From: CAMYKD01 sp041617155 | GTDB taxonomy: Bacteria > Pseudomonadota > Alphaproteobacteria > Kiloniellales > JAKSDN01 | Direction: 5' to 3' | Length of the DNA: 64,000 nucleotides | NCBI GenBank assembly: GCA_041617155.1 | Contig: JBFJPL010000003.1 | Location: 21,177 to 85,176, forward strand | Shown here: positions 1-7,924 of the stretch, piece after piece | Layout of the letters: the number at the start of each line of letters is the position of its first letter | Position numbering within the stretch: the first letter of the stretch is position 1 | Made by a program: the position numbers and the translations under genes | The notes under the pieces: model-generated | Database searches by the model: none | What the model was told of the DNA's origin: nothing | Seen by the model: the letters and a program-made list of their open reading frames with translations, nothing else

Positions 1-757
1 GATCGGCGCGCTCCGGCGCCAGGTCGACGGCGGTCCGGTGGCAGGCGTCGGCCTCCGCCACCCGGCCGGCGGCGCTCAGGGTTCGAGCCAGGCCACTGAC
101 GTCCTCGGCCAGCGCCACGCCGTCATGGAGCACCGCGTGGAACGCTGCCATCGACCGTTCGAGCTGGCCGTTGCCGTAGCCGGCGCGGGCCATGAGCCGC
201 AGGGTCGGAACATCGCCGGGCGTCAGCTCGAGCTGTTTCCCGCTGTCGGCGGCCGCGCCGGCGAAATCGCCGGCTTCGAGCTTGCGCCGCGCCCGGTCGC
301 GATAAACATGGCGATGGGTCGTCTCCAGGTTCCTGAAGAAGCTGCCGAAGCGCGCCGGCAGCAGACCCGTGATGGTCGGATGGGGCGCCAAGGCGGTCGC
401 CACCTTGGCATGGAACAGCCCGTCGGCGACCTTGCCCAGGCGCGCGTAGGTCGCGGCCAGCGCCTCGGCGAATTCCTGAACGCCGGGATCGATCTCGTGC
501 GCCTTTTCCAGCAGCTTGAGCGCCTGAGTCGGTTCATCGAGATCGAGCGTGACCAGGCCGAGCAGAAAGAACGCCTCGGCACATGCCGAATGCTGTTTCA
601 GGGCGCTTTCGCAGGCCAGGATGGCGTCGTCGTGCAGCTCGGATTCCAGGCAGGCGGCCGCCTGTCGGATGGCCGCCGCAACCGCGCTCTCGTCCCGGTC
701 CATGCCGGTCGGTTCCATGTCGGCGTTATCCGGCTTGCTCGTGGTCGCCCATGCCAC
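1..757 (-). CDS. TPR-repeat protein downstream of flagellin, C-terminus cut by window edge
   Basis: Reading the minus strand from a GTG two bases after the flagellin stop gives an open frame of about 250 residues running off the window. It contains repeated helix pairs typical of tetratricopeptide repeats (for example ALKLLEKAHEIDPG and AAADSGKQLELTPGD), with alternating Ala/Leu and Gly-Asp turns. An ATG at 718 is an alternative start; the GTG at 757 has an AGG-containing sequence just upstream in the flagellin end. The near-abutting position suggests co-transcription with the flagellin. In related alphaproteobacteria, TPR proteins beside flagellin genes are often flagellin glycosyltransferases (FlmG type, TPR plus C-terminal transferase), but the transferase part would lie outside the window, so this role is inference. 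Confidence 0.8.
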   Translation of the reverse strand, partial: MAWATTSKPDNADMEPTGMDRDESAVAAAIRQAAACLESELHDDAILACESALKQHSACAEAFFLLGLVTLDLDEPTQALKLLEKAHEIDPGVQEFAEALAATYARLGKVADGLFHAKVATALAPHPTITGLLPARFGSFFRNLETTHRHVYRDRARRKLEAGDFAGAAADSGKQLELTPGDVPTLRLMARAGYGNGQLERSMAAFHAVLHDGVALAEDVSGLARTLSAAGRVAEADACHRTAVDLAPERAD

Positions 758-759
758 GC

Positions 760-1581
760 CTACCTGAAGAGCTGCAGCACCGCCTGCTCGCTCTGGCCGG
801 CGAAGGCCAGGGCGCTGATGCCCAGCTGCTGGCGGGTCTGCAGGGCCACCAGGTTGGCGCCCTCCTCGGTAATGTCGGCCAGGGTCAGCTTGTCGGCGCC
901 GGCTTCGAGCACGTTGACGTAGCTTTCGTTGAAGTCGAGCCGGGTCTGCAGCAGCGCGATGTTGGAGCCCAGCGTCTGGGCCTCGCCGCTGAGCGTTTCG
1001 ATGGCGCTGGTGATCTCGGCCAGGGCGGCGGTGATCACGCTGGCCAGGCTGAAGTTGGCCGCCGAGGTCAGGGCGAGCCCCGTGCTGCCCGCCCGGACGT
1101 CGATCGAATCGATGTTGAGCACGCTCGTGGTATCTGTGCTGAACGACACCTCGAGGGTCTCGCCGGTGCCGTTCACCAGGTTCAGGCCCTGGTAGTTGGC
1201 GTCGCCGGTCAGGTTGTCGATCTGGGTGCGCAGCTCGTTGTACTGGTCGACCAGGCTGGTCAGCTCGTTGCCGGTCGCGGTCTTGGCGGCGATCGCCAGG
1301 CCCTTCATCTGCTGCACGATGGCGTCGACCGACTCGATAGCTTCCAGCGCCGTGGTGACCGAGGAGATCGACTGGTCGATGCCCTCCTTCTTCTCGTCCA
1401 TGTCGCGCGCCCGGTCGCTGATCGCCTTCGATTCGAAGAAGATGCGGGCGTCGTCGATCGGGCTGGCAACCCGGAGCCCGGACGACAGCCGGTTCTGGGT
1501 GCGCGAGATCAGACGCTCGGTGCTCAACAGCGCGAGCAGGTTCTCGCGCACGGCGGCGGAAAGGGAAATCTCGGAGGCCAT
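760..1581 (-). CDS. fliC: Flagellin, copy A
   Basis: A 273-residue flagellin, the filament subunit secreted by the flagellar type III export apparatus. The N-terminal D0/D1 helices carry the family signature (NRLSSGLRVASPIDDAR), and the C-terminal helix ends in TRQQLGISALAFAGQ and a short LFR tail. The variable middle is short, as is usual in alphaproteobacterial flagellins. It lies 272 bp downstream of a second, closely similar flagellin of the same length, and the two share an almost identical C-terminal 45 residues. A sigma-54 site lies about 60 bp upstream, so it is probably transcribed from its own late promoter. The Shine-Dalgarno lies within an ATGGAGA motif shared with the other copy. 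Confidence 0.97.
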   Translation of the reverse strand: MASEISLSAAVRENLLALLSTERLISRTQNRLSSGLRVASPIDDARIFFESKAISDRARDMDEKKEGIDQSISSVTTALEAIESVDAIVQQMKGLAIAAKTATGNELTSLVDQYNELRTQIDNLTGDANYQGLNLVNGTGETLEVSFSTDTTSVLNIDSIDVRAGSTGLALTSAANFSLASVITAALAEITSAIETLSGEAQTLGSNIALLQTRLDFNESYVNVLEAGADKLTLADITEEGANLVALQTRQQLGISALAFAGQSEQAVLQLFR

Positions 1582-1640
1582 CGTCCCGTCTCCATACTGG
1601 AAGGGTTGCTACGAACGGTCTTGTTCTTCGATGGCCTGGT

Positions 1641-1656
1641 TGCAATCGCTGTACCA
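1641..1656 (-). promoter_or_regulatory. Sigma-54 promoter of flagellin copy A
   Basis: On the minus strand the sequence is TGGTACAGCGATTGCA. The GG and GC dinucleotides are 12 bases apart, as required for the -24/-12 elements, and the -12 TTGCA is perfect; the -24 element has one change (TGGTAC for TGGCAC). The predicted transcript starts about 50 bases before the flagellin ATG. Confidence 0.75.
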
Positions 1657-1790
1657 CAAGAAGTATGCAATTAAAACAGATAGTTAAAGATATCTGGTGA
1701 ATTTCGTGGCGGTCATGCTTGCCGGTCGGGAGGCAGGCATTGCCGGGACCGATGGCAAAAGTTACCGGCGCCGCGGGGCGGCGCAGGGGC

Positions 1791-1819
1791 AAAAAAAGGG
1801 GGGCGCTTGCGCGCCCCCC
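1791..1819 (-). terminator. Rho-independent terminator after flagellin copy B
   Basis: On the minus strand a perfect 9-bp stem (GGGGGGCGC / GCGCCCCCC) with a 4-base loop is followed directly by seven T residues. It starts 35 bases after the flagellin B stop codon. It should end flagellin B transcripts and separate the two flagellins into different units. Confidence 0.92.
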
Positions 1820-1853
1820 GAAAGGACCGATGGTCGGTGGGTCGTGCTGTCTC

Positions 1854-2675
1854 CTATCGGAACAGCGCCAACACCGACTGCTCGCTCTGGCCGGCGAAGG
1901 CCAGGGCGCTGATGCCCAACTGCTGGCGAGTCTGCAATGCCACCAGGTTGGCGCCTTCCTCGGTGATGTCGGCCAAGGTCAGCTTGCCGGCGCCTTCCTC
2001 GAGAACGTTGACGTAGTTCACGGTGAAGTCGAGGCGGGTCTGTAACAAGGCCACGTTCGAACCGATCTCCTGGCCCTCGCCTTCGAGGGTCTCGACCGCG
2101 GCATCGAGTTCCACGATCGCCGCATCGATGTTCGAGGTGAGGCTGAAGTTCGCCGCCGAGGTGATGTCGAGGCCGGTCGTGTCGGTGGTCAGGTCGACCG
2201 AATCGATGGCCAGCTGGCTCGAGGTCAGGTTGCTGAACTCGACGGTCAGCGTCTCGCCGGTGCCGTTGACCAGGTTGAGGCCCTGGAAGGTGGCGTCGGC
2301 CGCCAGGTTGTCGATCTGGGTCAACAGCTCGTTGTACTGCGAGACCAGCGATGCCAGCTCGGTGCCGGTCGCCGATTTGGCGGCGATCGCCAGACCCTTG
2401 GCCTGACGGACGACCGAGTCGATCGTCTCGACCGCCTCGAGGGCGGCGCTGACCGAAGAGATCGCCTGATCGATGCCGCTCTTCTTTTCGTCGAGCGCGC
2501 TGGCCCGGTCGCTGAGCGACTTGGCCTCGAAGAAGACACGCGCATCGTCGACCGGGCTCGCGATGCGCAGGCCGGACGACAGACGGTTGTTGGTGCGGTT
2601 GATCAGGTCGCTGGTGTTGCCCAGCGCGAGCACGCTGGCGCGTGCGGCTGCGGAAAGGGTGATTTCACTTGCCAT
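1854..2675 (-). CDS. fliC: Flagellin, copy B
   Basis: A second 273-residue flagellin with the same architecture as copy A: N-terminal NRLSSGLRIASPVDDAR, a short variable centre, and a C-terminal helix ending LALFR. The C-terminal coding DNA of the two copies is nearly identical, while the central third (about residues 140-200) differs strongly. It is flanked by a strong sigma-54 promoter upstream and a strong intrinsic terminator downstream, so it is a monocistronic, highly expressed late gene. Which of the two is the main filament subunit cannot be told from sequence, although copy B has the better promoter match and the only intrinsic terminator. Confidence 0.97.
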   Translation of the reverse strand: MASEITLSAAARASVLALGNTSDLINRTNNRLSSGLRIASPVDDARVFFEAKSLSDRASALDEKKSGIDQAISSVSAALEAVETIDSVVRQAKGLAIAAKSATGTELASLVSQYNELLTQIDNLAADATFQGLNLVNGTGETLTVEFSNLTSSQLAIDSVDLTTDTTGLDITSAANFSLTSNIDAAIVELDAAVETLEGEGQEIGSNVALLQTRLDFTVNYVNVLEEGAGKLTLADITEEGANLVALQTRQQLGISALAFAGQSEQSVLALFR

Positions 2676-2748
2676 TCTGGATCTCCATTCTGAAGCGTTA
2701 TGTCATGGACCTTCTGGTCCCCGGGCCGTTCTGACCCACCCCTTCAGA

Positions 2749-2764
2749 CGCAATGGCCGTGCCA
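2749..2764 (-). promoter_or_regulatory. Sigma-54 promoter of flagellin copy B
   Basis: The minus strand reads TGGCACGGCCATTGCG, a perfect match to the -24/-12 consensus TGGCAC-N5-TTGC. The predicted start site gives a leader of about 64 bases before the flagellin ATG at 2675. Confidence 0.9.
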
Positions 2765-2929
2765 CCCGAGGCGCGGCGGACCGCCCCAGGCGGCCCGCTG
2801 GCGCCTATACTTAATGCCGTTTAACCACGTGCTTCGACCCGGCAGAACTTACCGGGTTGCGCGGCAATTCTTGCCCAACGGGGCAGTTGTTGCCGGGCTG
2901 TCGATCGTTGGATTTCGAGGGGGCGCCGA

Positions 2930-3763
2930 TCAGGCGAAGAGGTTGAGCACCGAGCCCGGTTCGACTTCCCGGGGCAGGAGCGTGCTCTCGGCCAGCGAGT
3001 CGGTGAGCGCCTGGGCGGCTTCGAAGGCGAAGGATATATTGGTCAGGATCTGCGCGGTGCGGTCGCGCAGCGCCTGGATCTCGTCGATCTGCTTCTTGCG
3101 CTCGGCGATCTCGATGTCGTCGATCTTGAGCTTGGCCTGGTCCAGGCTGCGGTCCACGGTTTTGATCAGGTTGACCGACAGCGTGTTGTTGATTTCGATG
3201 ATCGCGAGCGATCCGTCGAGGTCGCTCCTGACGGCGTCGATCGCATCCTGCGCGGCCTGAACGTCCGCCGCCGAGGCGAAGTCGTTGGTGACGATGGCCT
3301 CGATCGCCGCCAGGCCGTCGGCCTTGGTCGCCGCCAGCCCGTCCGGCGCGCCCAAGCGGCCGGGGGTGGCGCTCAGCAGCTTGTCCAGCGACTGCAGCAC
3401 CTCGGCCCGCTTGCTGTCGAACTCGGCCACGGTCGTGGGATCGGCTAGCGCGCGCAGCTCATCGAGCTGATTCTGCAGGTCCTTCACGGTCAGCCGGTTG
3501 GTCTTGACCGTGGCGCTATAGGCTTTGACCTCCTCGAGTTCGCGTTCCAGGCGGCTTGCCTTGACCCGCAGCAAGGCGGTCTTGCCCTGCCCGAAGTCGG
3601 ACTCCTGGAATTCCGCGATCTTCGCATCGAGGCGGGCCAGCTCGACGTTCTGGGCGATGTTGAACTGCAGCTCGAAGTTCGGGCGCGCCGCCGCCTGCGC
3701 CAGCCGCACCAGGGAGGTGGCGATGCTGTTGACGATGGTGTTATTGGTCGGAAACGTCAGCAT
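2930..3763 (-). CDS. Unknown helical protein between flgL and flagellins, possibly a divergent flagellin-like axial protein
   Basis: A 277-residue protein with no signal peptide or membrane segment that I do not recognise as a named family. It is almost wholly helical: residues about 25-105 and 190-255 are rich in heptad-like Leu/Ile/Val patterns with charged residues (coiled-coil type), separated by an Ala/Asp-rich linker. The C-terminus (ALRDRTAQILTNISFAF, then SVLNLFA) resembles the flagellin ending (ALQTRQQLGISALAF, then VLALFR). That layout, two terminal helical regions around a variable centre, is that of flagellin and FlgL. It follows flgL by 78 bp in the same direction with no obvious promoter, so it is probably in the flgI-flgL transcript. 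Axial-protein identity is inference. Confidence 0.8.
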   Translation of the reverse strand: MLTFPTNNTIVNSIATSLVRLAQAAARPNFELQFNIAQNVELARLDAKIAEFQESDFGQGKTALLRVKASRLERELEEVKAYSATVKTNRLTVKDLQNQLDELRALADPTTVAEFDSKRAEVLQSLDKLLSATPGRLGAPDGLAATKADGLAAIEAIVTNDFASAADVQAAQDAIDAVRSDLDGSLAIIEINNTLSVNLIKTVDRSLDQAKLKIDDIEIAERKKQIDEIQALRDRTAQILTNISFAFEAAQALTDSLAESTLLPREVEPGSVLNLFA

Positions 3764-3841
3764 GGTCGATCCAACAAATTAGAGCCCGGACCAGTTTACA
3801 CCGATGCCCGTTAAGTTCGTCCTAATGGACTAGCTAAACGG

Positions 3842-5032
3842 TCATATGAAATCCAGAAGCGTGAGCGACTGAAGCCTGGCGAGCGAGGCGTAGGATGCCT
3901 CGAGCACCTGCTGATTGCTTTGCAGCCGGACGACGACTTCGTTGCGGTCGATGTGCTCGATGTCGTGGATCACGCCCTCGGCGTAGGCCGAGAGGCTTTC
4001 GTGTCGTTCGCGCGCGAACTTCAGGTTGTCGCGCGCCCGGCTCAGTTCGATGCGCAACTGGTCCAGAGTGTCGATACCGCTGCCGTTCAGGGCATCCAGG
4101 GCGCCGTTCAGCATGTCGCGCGCCTTGGCGACGACCGCCCGTTGGAAGGGGTCGCCGGTGTCGCCGTCCGGCAGGTTGGCGACCGCGTCGAGCGCGCTCA
4201 GAACCTGCTGGAAGGCGGTCAGGTCGGCGCGCACGTCGAAGGTCACGTCCAGGTCGTCGTCGGCCCGTACGGTGGTCGCCTGGGTGTCGCCCTGATAGTA
4301 GTCCAACTTCGGGTTGGCCAGCAGGGCGGCCGCGTCCAGGCGGTCGACGTAGTACTGCCACAGCGCCGGGTCCTCGGCGACGAACTCGCTCAAGGTCGGG
4401 TTGTCCAGGTCGGCCGGCAGCGGCCCGGCCGGCAGCGCGCCGTTCTTGTCGAAAAAAATCTGCTGGTAGAAGGACCCCTGGGCGAAGGGCAGGGTGTTGC
4501 CTTGGACCTGGGTATAGTCGGCCTCGTAGTAGGTGCTGTCGACCGTCACCCCGTCGGCCTCGATCAGCGTCACGCTGGTGTAGCCCGGCGCGGACAGGTC
4601 GACCGGCGGCCGGTCGACCCGCGCGCCGGCGAAGAGAAAGCGCGCGCCGTCGCGCGAGTTGAGCAGGTCCGCGACCATGGCCCGCCGGTCCGCCGCCAGC
4701 TGGACCAGGTCGCTGCCCAAGGCGTCGGGGCCGTTGAGCGCCGTTTCCAGGATGGCGCGGAAATCACGGCTGACCTCCTCGATCGAGGCGACACTGAGAT
4801 CGAGCAGTTCGAGGCGCTGCTCCCCGGTCGCGATGTTGCTGGTGAACTGTGTGATCTCCAGGCGCGTGATCTCCAGCGAGACCAGGCGCAACGCGTCCTT
4901 GTCGATGCCGGCGTAGTCCTGGGATTTCTTGTCGCTGGCGAGCTGGATTTGCAGGTCCTGCGCGCGCGACAAAGTGTTGAGCGTGTGGAACAGCGTCAGA
5001 TTGTTCTGCGCGAGAGTGCCGACACGGATCAT
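3842..5032 (-). CDS. flgL: Hook-filament junction protein FlgL (HAP3)
   Basis: A 396-residue flagellin-superfamily protein forming the second junction ring between hook and filament. The N-terminus (MIRVGTLAQNNLTLFHTLN) and the helix around ARFLFAGARV are typical of FlgL, as is the C-terminal helix EASYASLARLQSLTLLDFI. It follows flgK by 32 bp on the same strand, the usual order flgK-flgL. The middle region (about residues 150-290) is the variable exposed domain. The start is supported by the family N-terminus. Confidence 0.95.
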   Translation of the reverse strand: MIRVGTLAQNNLTLFHTLNTLSRAQDLQIQLASDKKSQDYAGIDKDALRLVSLEITRLEITQFTSNIATGEQRLELLDLSVASIEEVSRDFRAILETALNGPDALGSDLVQLAADRRAMVADLLNSRDGARFLFAGARVDRPPVDLSAPGYTSVTLIEADGVTVDSTYYEADYTQVQGNTLPFAQGSFYQQIFFDKNGALPAGPLPADLDNPTLSEFVAEDPALWQYYVDRLDAAALLANPKLDYYQGDTQATTVRADDDLDVTFDVRADLTAFQQVLSALDAVANLPDGDTGDPFQRAVVAKARDMLNGALDALNGSGIDTLDQLRIELSRARDNLKFARERHESLSAYAEGVIHDIEHIDRNEVVVRLQSNQQVLEASYASLARLQSLTLLDFI

Positions 5033-5064
5033 GGCCTTGGTTCCTTATTTCCTGCTTTGAGTCA

Positions 5065-7119
5065 TCAGACGATCTCGATCAGCAGGTCGAGCAGTTCGGA
5101 GATCGTGGTGGTCAAGCGCGCCGAGGCGGCATAGGCGTTTTGCAGCACCACGAGCTGGGCCAGTTCCTCGTCCAGGTTGACCTGGCTGATCGCGGCCGAC
5201 TGGGTCTCCAGCGCGATGGCGAAGCTCTCGCCGAAGGCGATTTCGTCGCCGAGGACGCTGGCGTTCGCGGCATTGAGCGAAAGAATGTTGGCGGCATAGC
5301 CGGCCAGCGTGGTGACGCTGACCGGCAAGCCGCCGGCCGCGGCGAAGCTTCGGTCCGTGGTGAAAGCATCGGCCATGGCCCGCGCGATCGATCCGTCGCC
5401 GGCGGAGATCGCGATGTCGCCGACGGCGAGGGTGACAGCCGACGACAGCTCGCCGCGCGCGACCAGGTTGGGATCGGCCAGCACCGCCGGGCGTACTTCC
5501 AGGAGGCCGGCCGTGCCGGCCTGGCCCGCGCGCAGATTCAGCTGTCCGCTCAGGGTCCCGGTGTCGGACAGGAAGAAGTTGTCGCCGTCGCCGTCGCGAA
5601 TCTCCAACCGGAAGCCGCTGCCCTCGTTCACCACCGTGGCCGCGATGTTGGCGCCGCCGAGCGCGGCGTTGATCGCCGTCGCGATGTCGGTCAGGCTGTC
5701 GCCGGCGGCGTAGGCCACGCTGGTGGTCGCGCCGGCAACGGAAAAGTCGAGCGAGCCGGCGAGGCCCAGTACGGCGGTGGCGCTGGCGCTGCGGTCGCTC
5801 TGATAGACGTCGAAGTCGCTGCCGCTGACGAACAGGTCGTTGAGTCCCAGGAAGTGGGCCAGACCCTGGGTGGTGTTTCCCGTGGCGACCGCGCTATCGC
5901 TTTCGTTGACCGCGATGCCGTTGCCGCCGGCTGCGGTCAGCACCAACTGCCCGTTGGCGTTGATGCTGGCGCTGGCATTGGCCATGGCGTTGATCTGGGC
6001 GACCAACTGGCCGACGTTGGGCGGCGCCAGGGCGGTCAGGTCGATGTCCAGCGCCTCGACCACCAGGCCGGCGGCATCGACCACCGCGACGCGGAAGTTG
6101 CCGCCGAAGGCCGGTGCGTCGGTCGCCGCGACGCTGCGGCTGCCGGTCAGGCTGCCGGGCGCCGGGAAGGCGGTGCCGTCGTTGTGCAGGGCGTTGATGC
6201 CGTCCCTCAGGGCCTCGGCCAAGCGGTCGATCTCGGCCTGCAGGTCGACCAGGGTTTCGTCGCGCAGGGTCAGCAGGCCGTCCAGGCGGCCGGAGCGAAT
6301 CTCGCCGGTGATGTCCAAACCGGCCGTCCCGTAGGTGATGCCGGCCAGGCCGTTCTGCAGGGTGGCGCCGGCGGCGACCTGGGCCGAGGGCGTGAATCCC
6401 AGATTGGTCGGCAGGCTGTCGAGCAGGGTCCGCCCGGAGCTCGTGGTGATGACCACTTCGCCGCTGGTTCGCTCGAAATAGTGGATATCGATCTCGGCGG
6501 CGAGCTGGTCGATCAGGAGGTCGCGCCTGTCCCGCAGATCGCCGACCGGCCGGCCGATCGCGAGGCCGCTGGCGATCTCCACGTTCACGTCGTCGATGTC
6601 GGGCAGCAGGCCGTTGATCCGGTCGATCGAGGCGGCGATCTCACGGTCGGTCGAGGCCCGCATCCGTTGCAGGTTGTCGGTCATGAAGTTCAGCTGGTCG
6701 GCCAGACGGCGGGCGGTGTCCACGACGCCGTTGCGCGCAACCACGCTTTCCGGCGCGTTCGCCATGGCTTCGATCGCCGATCCGAACTCGGTCAGGCCGT
6801 GGCTGACCGAGCTGTTGTCGGCCAGCGAGCCGAACAGGTTTTGGGTCTGGTCGAGGATGCCGCTCTGAACCTGCTGTCCGGTCAGCTTGGCGATATGGTC
6901 GCGGATCTGGCGCAGCAGCTGTTCGTCGACCGTGCGCTGCACCGCGGCCAGCTCGACGCCGACCGCCTGGCCGGCCACCACCAGGGTCTGTGGCTGGCTG
7001 ACCTTGCGCGTGTAGCCCTCGGTGTTGACGTTGGCGATGTTGTTGGAAACGGTCTGCAAGGCGGCCTGCATCGTCTGCAGGCCGGACAGCGCGGTATTGA
7101 GCGAACCGATAAGCGACAT
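5065..7119 (-). CDS. flgK: Hook-associated protein FlgK (HAP1)
   Basis: A 684-residue protein of the first hook-filament junction ring. The N-terminus (LNTALSGLQTMQAALQTVSN followed by NIANVNTEGYTRK) is the flagellar rod/hook signature. The C-terminus (SQVNLDEELAQLVVLQNAYAASARL) is the matching C-terminal helix that packs in the axial core. The length is within the family range, with a large variable middle. The ATG has a good GGGAGAT ribosome site. It lies between flgN and flgL in the flgI-flgJ-flgN-flgK-flgL unit; FlgN is the usual export chaperone of FlgK and FlgL. Confidence 0.97.
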   Translation of the reverse strand: MSLIGSLNTALSGLQTMQAALQTVSNNIANVNTEGYTRKVSQPQTLVVAGQAVGVELAAVQRTVDEQLLRQIRDHIAKLTGQQVQSGILDQTQNLFGSLADNSSVSHGLTEFGSAIEAMANAPESVVARNGVVDTARRLADQLNFMTDNLQRMRASTDREIAASIDRINGLLPDIDDVNVEIASGLAIGRPVGDLRDRRDLLIDQLAAEIDIHYFERTSGEVVITTSSGRTLLDSLPTNLGFTPSAQVAAGATLQNGLAGITYGTAGLDITGEIRSGRLDGLLTLRDETLVDLQAEIDRLAEALRDGINALHNDGTAFPAPGSLTGSRSVAATDAPAFGGNFRVAVVDAAGLVVEALDIDLTALAPPNVGQLVAQINAMANASASINANGQLVLTAAGGNGIAVNESDSAVATGNTTQGLAHFLGLNDLFVSGSDFDVYQSDRSASATAVLGLAGSLDFSVAGATTSVAYAAGDSLTDIATAINAALGGANIAATVVNEGSGFRLEIRDGDGDNFFLSDTGTLSGQLNLRAGQAGTAGLLEVRPAVLADPNLVARGELSSAVTLAVGDIAISAGDGSIARAMADAFTTDRSFAAAGGLPVSVTTLAGYAANILSLNAANASVLGDEIAFGESFAIALETQSAAISQVNLDEELAQLVVLQNAYAASARLTTTISELLDLLIEIV

Positions 7120-7145
7120 CTCGTGGGATCTCCCGTTGGCCCGCC

Positions 7146-7604
7146 CTAGAGAACCTGGTTGACCGATACCGCTGGCAGCGTGTCCACCGGTCCGCCTTCG
7201 CTCAATCCGCCGTTCGCCTGGTAGCGGTTGCCGCCGCGCTGCTCGTCACGCACCGCGTGGGCGATGGCTCTCACCAGGCGGCCGTTGACCTCGATCCCGG
7301 CCCTGAGCGCAAGCGCATTTGCTTCGGTCGCGGCGGCCAGATCTTGCGCCGCCGCCTTGATCGCGGTCTTTGCCTCGGAGTCGAGGTCCCGCAGCAGTTC
7401 CGGACGGTCGGCCAGCTGGCCGAGCAGGTCCCGGTAGGTCTTCGTCGCGGCCTGCTTATCGGGCAACAGGGATTCGATCTCCCCGGTGCGCATGGTCTCG
7501 AGCAGCCGAACTTCGTCCTGCATCAGCGCCGTCAGGCGGCCGACGGTCCGGGTCAGTTGTTCGGCAATCCGGGGGGCCGTCGTCTCAGTGGTGTTCTCGG
7601 TCAC
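7146..7604 (-). CDS. flgN: FlgN-like flagellar export chaperone
   Basis: A 152-residue, helix-rich cytoplasmic protein with the FlgN-type pattern (an N-terminal LTALMQDEVRLLETM segment, a central KTYRDLLGQL helix, and a long Ala/Glu-rich helix). FlgN proteins bind the C-termini of FlgK and FlgL and bring them to the export gate. It starts with GTG overlapping the flgJ stop (GTGA) and sits directly before flgK, its expected client. The C-terminal 30 residues are Gly/Asn-rich and probably disordered. Family sequence conservation is weak, so the call rests partly on position. Confidence 0.8.
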   Translation of the reverse strand: MTENTTETTAPRIAEQLTRTVGRLTALMQDEVRLLETMRTGEIESLLPDKQAATKTYRDLLGQLADRPELLRDLDSEAKTAIKAAAQDLAAATEANALALRAGIEVNGRLVRAIAHAVRDEQRGGNRYQANGGLSEGGPVDTLPAVSVNQVL

Positions 7605-7924
7605 GGCTGGCTCTCCTGTAGCCTAAGGATTTCACGTTGCACGGCATCGGCGATGCCGACACCGCCGGAGCGGGCGATCGCCTTGCCGTATTCTTGCACC
7701 ATCATGGAGCGATAGACCTCTTCGCCGGGGCCGCCGCCGAACAGCGGGTCGGTCCCCAGCTGCTCGAAGATCGGCGCCAACATTTGCGCGAGAAAAAGCG
7801 CTTCGAATTCCTCGGCGGTCCGGTGCGCTTTCTCGAGATCCGCCGATCGCGAACCGGCCGCTTGCCCGATGGCGTGCGGACCAGGTCCTGCCAGCTCGGC
7901 GACGATCTGTTTCGGCCCCATCAC
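7601..7924 (-). CDS. flgJ: Rod-binding protein, FlgJ N-terminal domain type
   Basis: A 107-residue single-domain protein. The core EEFEALFLAQMLAPIFEQ and the segment EEVYRSMMVQEYGKAIA are the rod-binding (rod cap) domain of FlgJ. The peptidoglycan-hydrolase domain found in enteric FlgJ is absent, as is normal in alphaproteobacteria. It caps rod growth in the periplasm, so export is by the flagellar apparatus rather than Sec. Start is either the GTG at 7924 (overlapping the flgI stop) or the ATG at 7921, one codon later. Confidence 0.9.
   Translation of the reverse strand: MMGPKQIVAELAGPGPHAIGQAAGSRSADLEKAHRTAEEFEALFLAQMLAPIFEQLGTDPLFGGGPGEEVYRSMMVQEYGKAIARSGGVGIADAVQREILRLQESQP

Noticed and set aside
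38..1674. Long plus-strand open frames across the TPR and flagellin genes
   Set aside because: Antisense shadows of GC-rich coding sequence; the minus-strand frames match TPR and flagellin families.
1697..1912. Small plus-strand ORFs in the gap between the two flagellins
   Set aside because: They run through an obvious minus-strand terminator and the flagellin 3' end.
2866..2880. TGGGCAAGAATTGC-like sequence on the minus strand upstream of flagellin B
   Set aside because: GG-to-GC spacing is 10 or 11, not the 12 needed for sigma-54; a perfect site exists at 2749.
5140..7149. 669-codon plus-strand open frame opposite flgK
   Set aside because: Composition-driven antisense frame, Gly/Arg/Val-rich without motifs; flgK on the other strand is certain.
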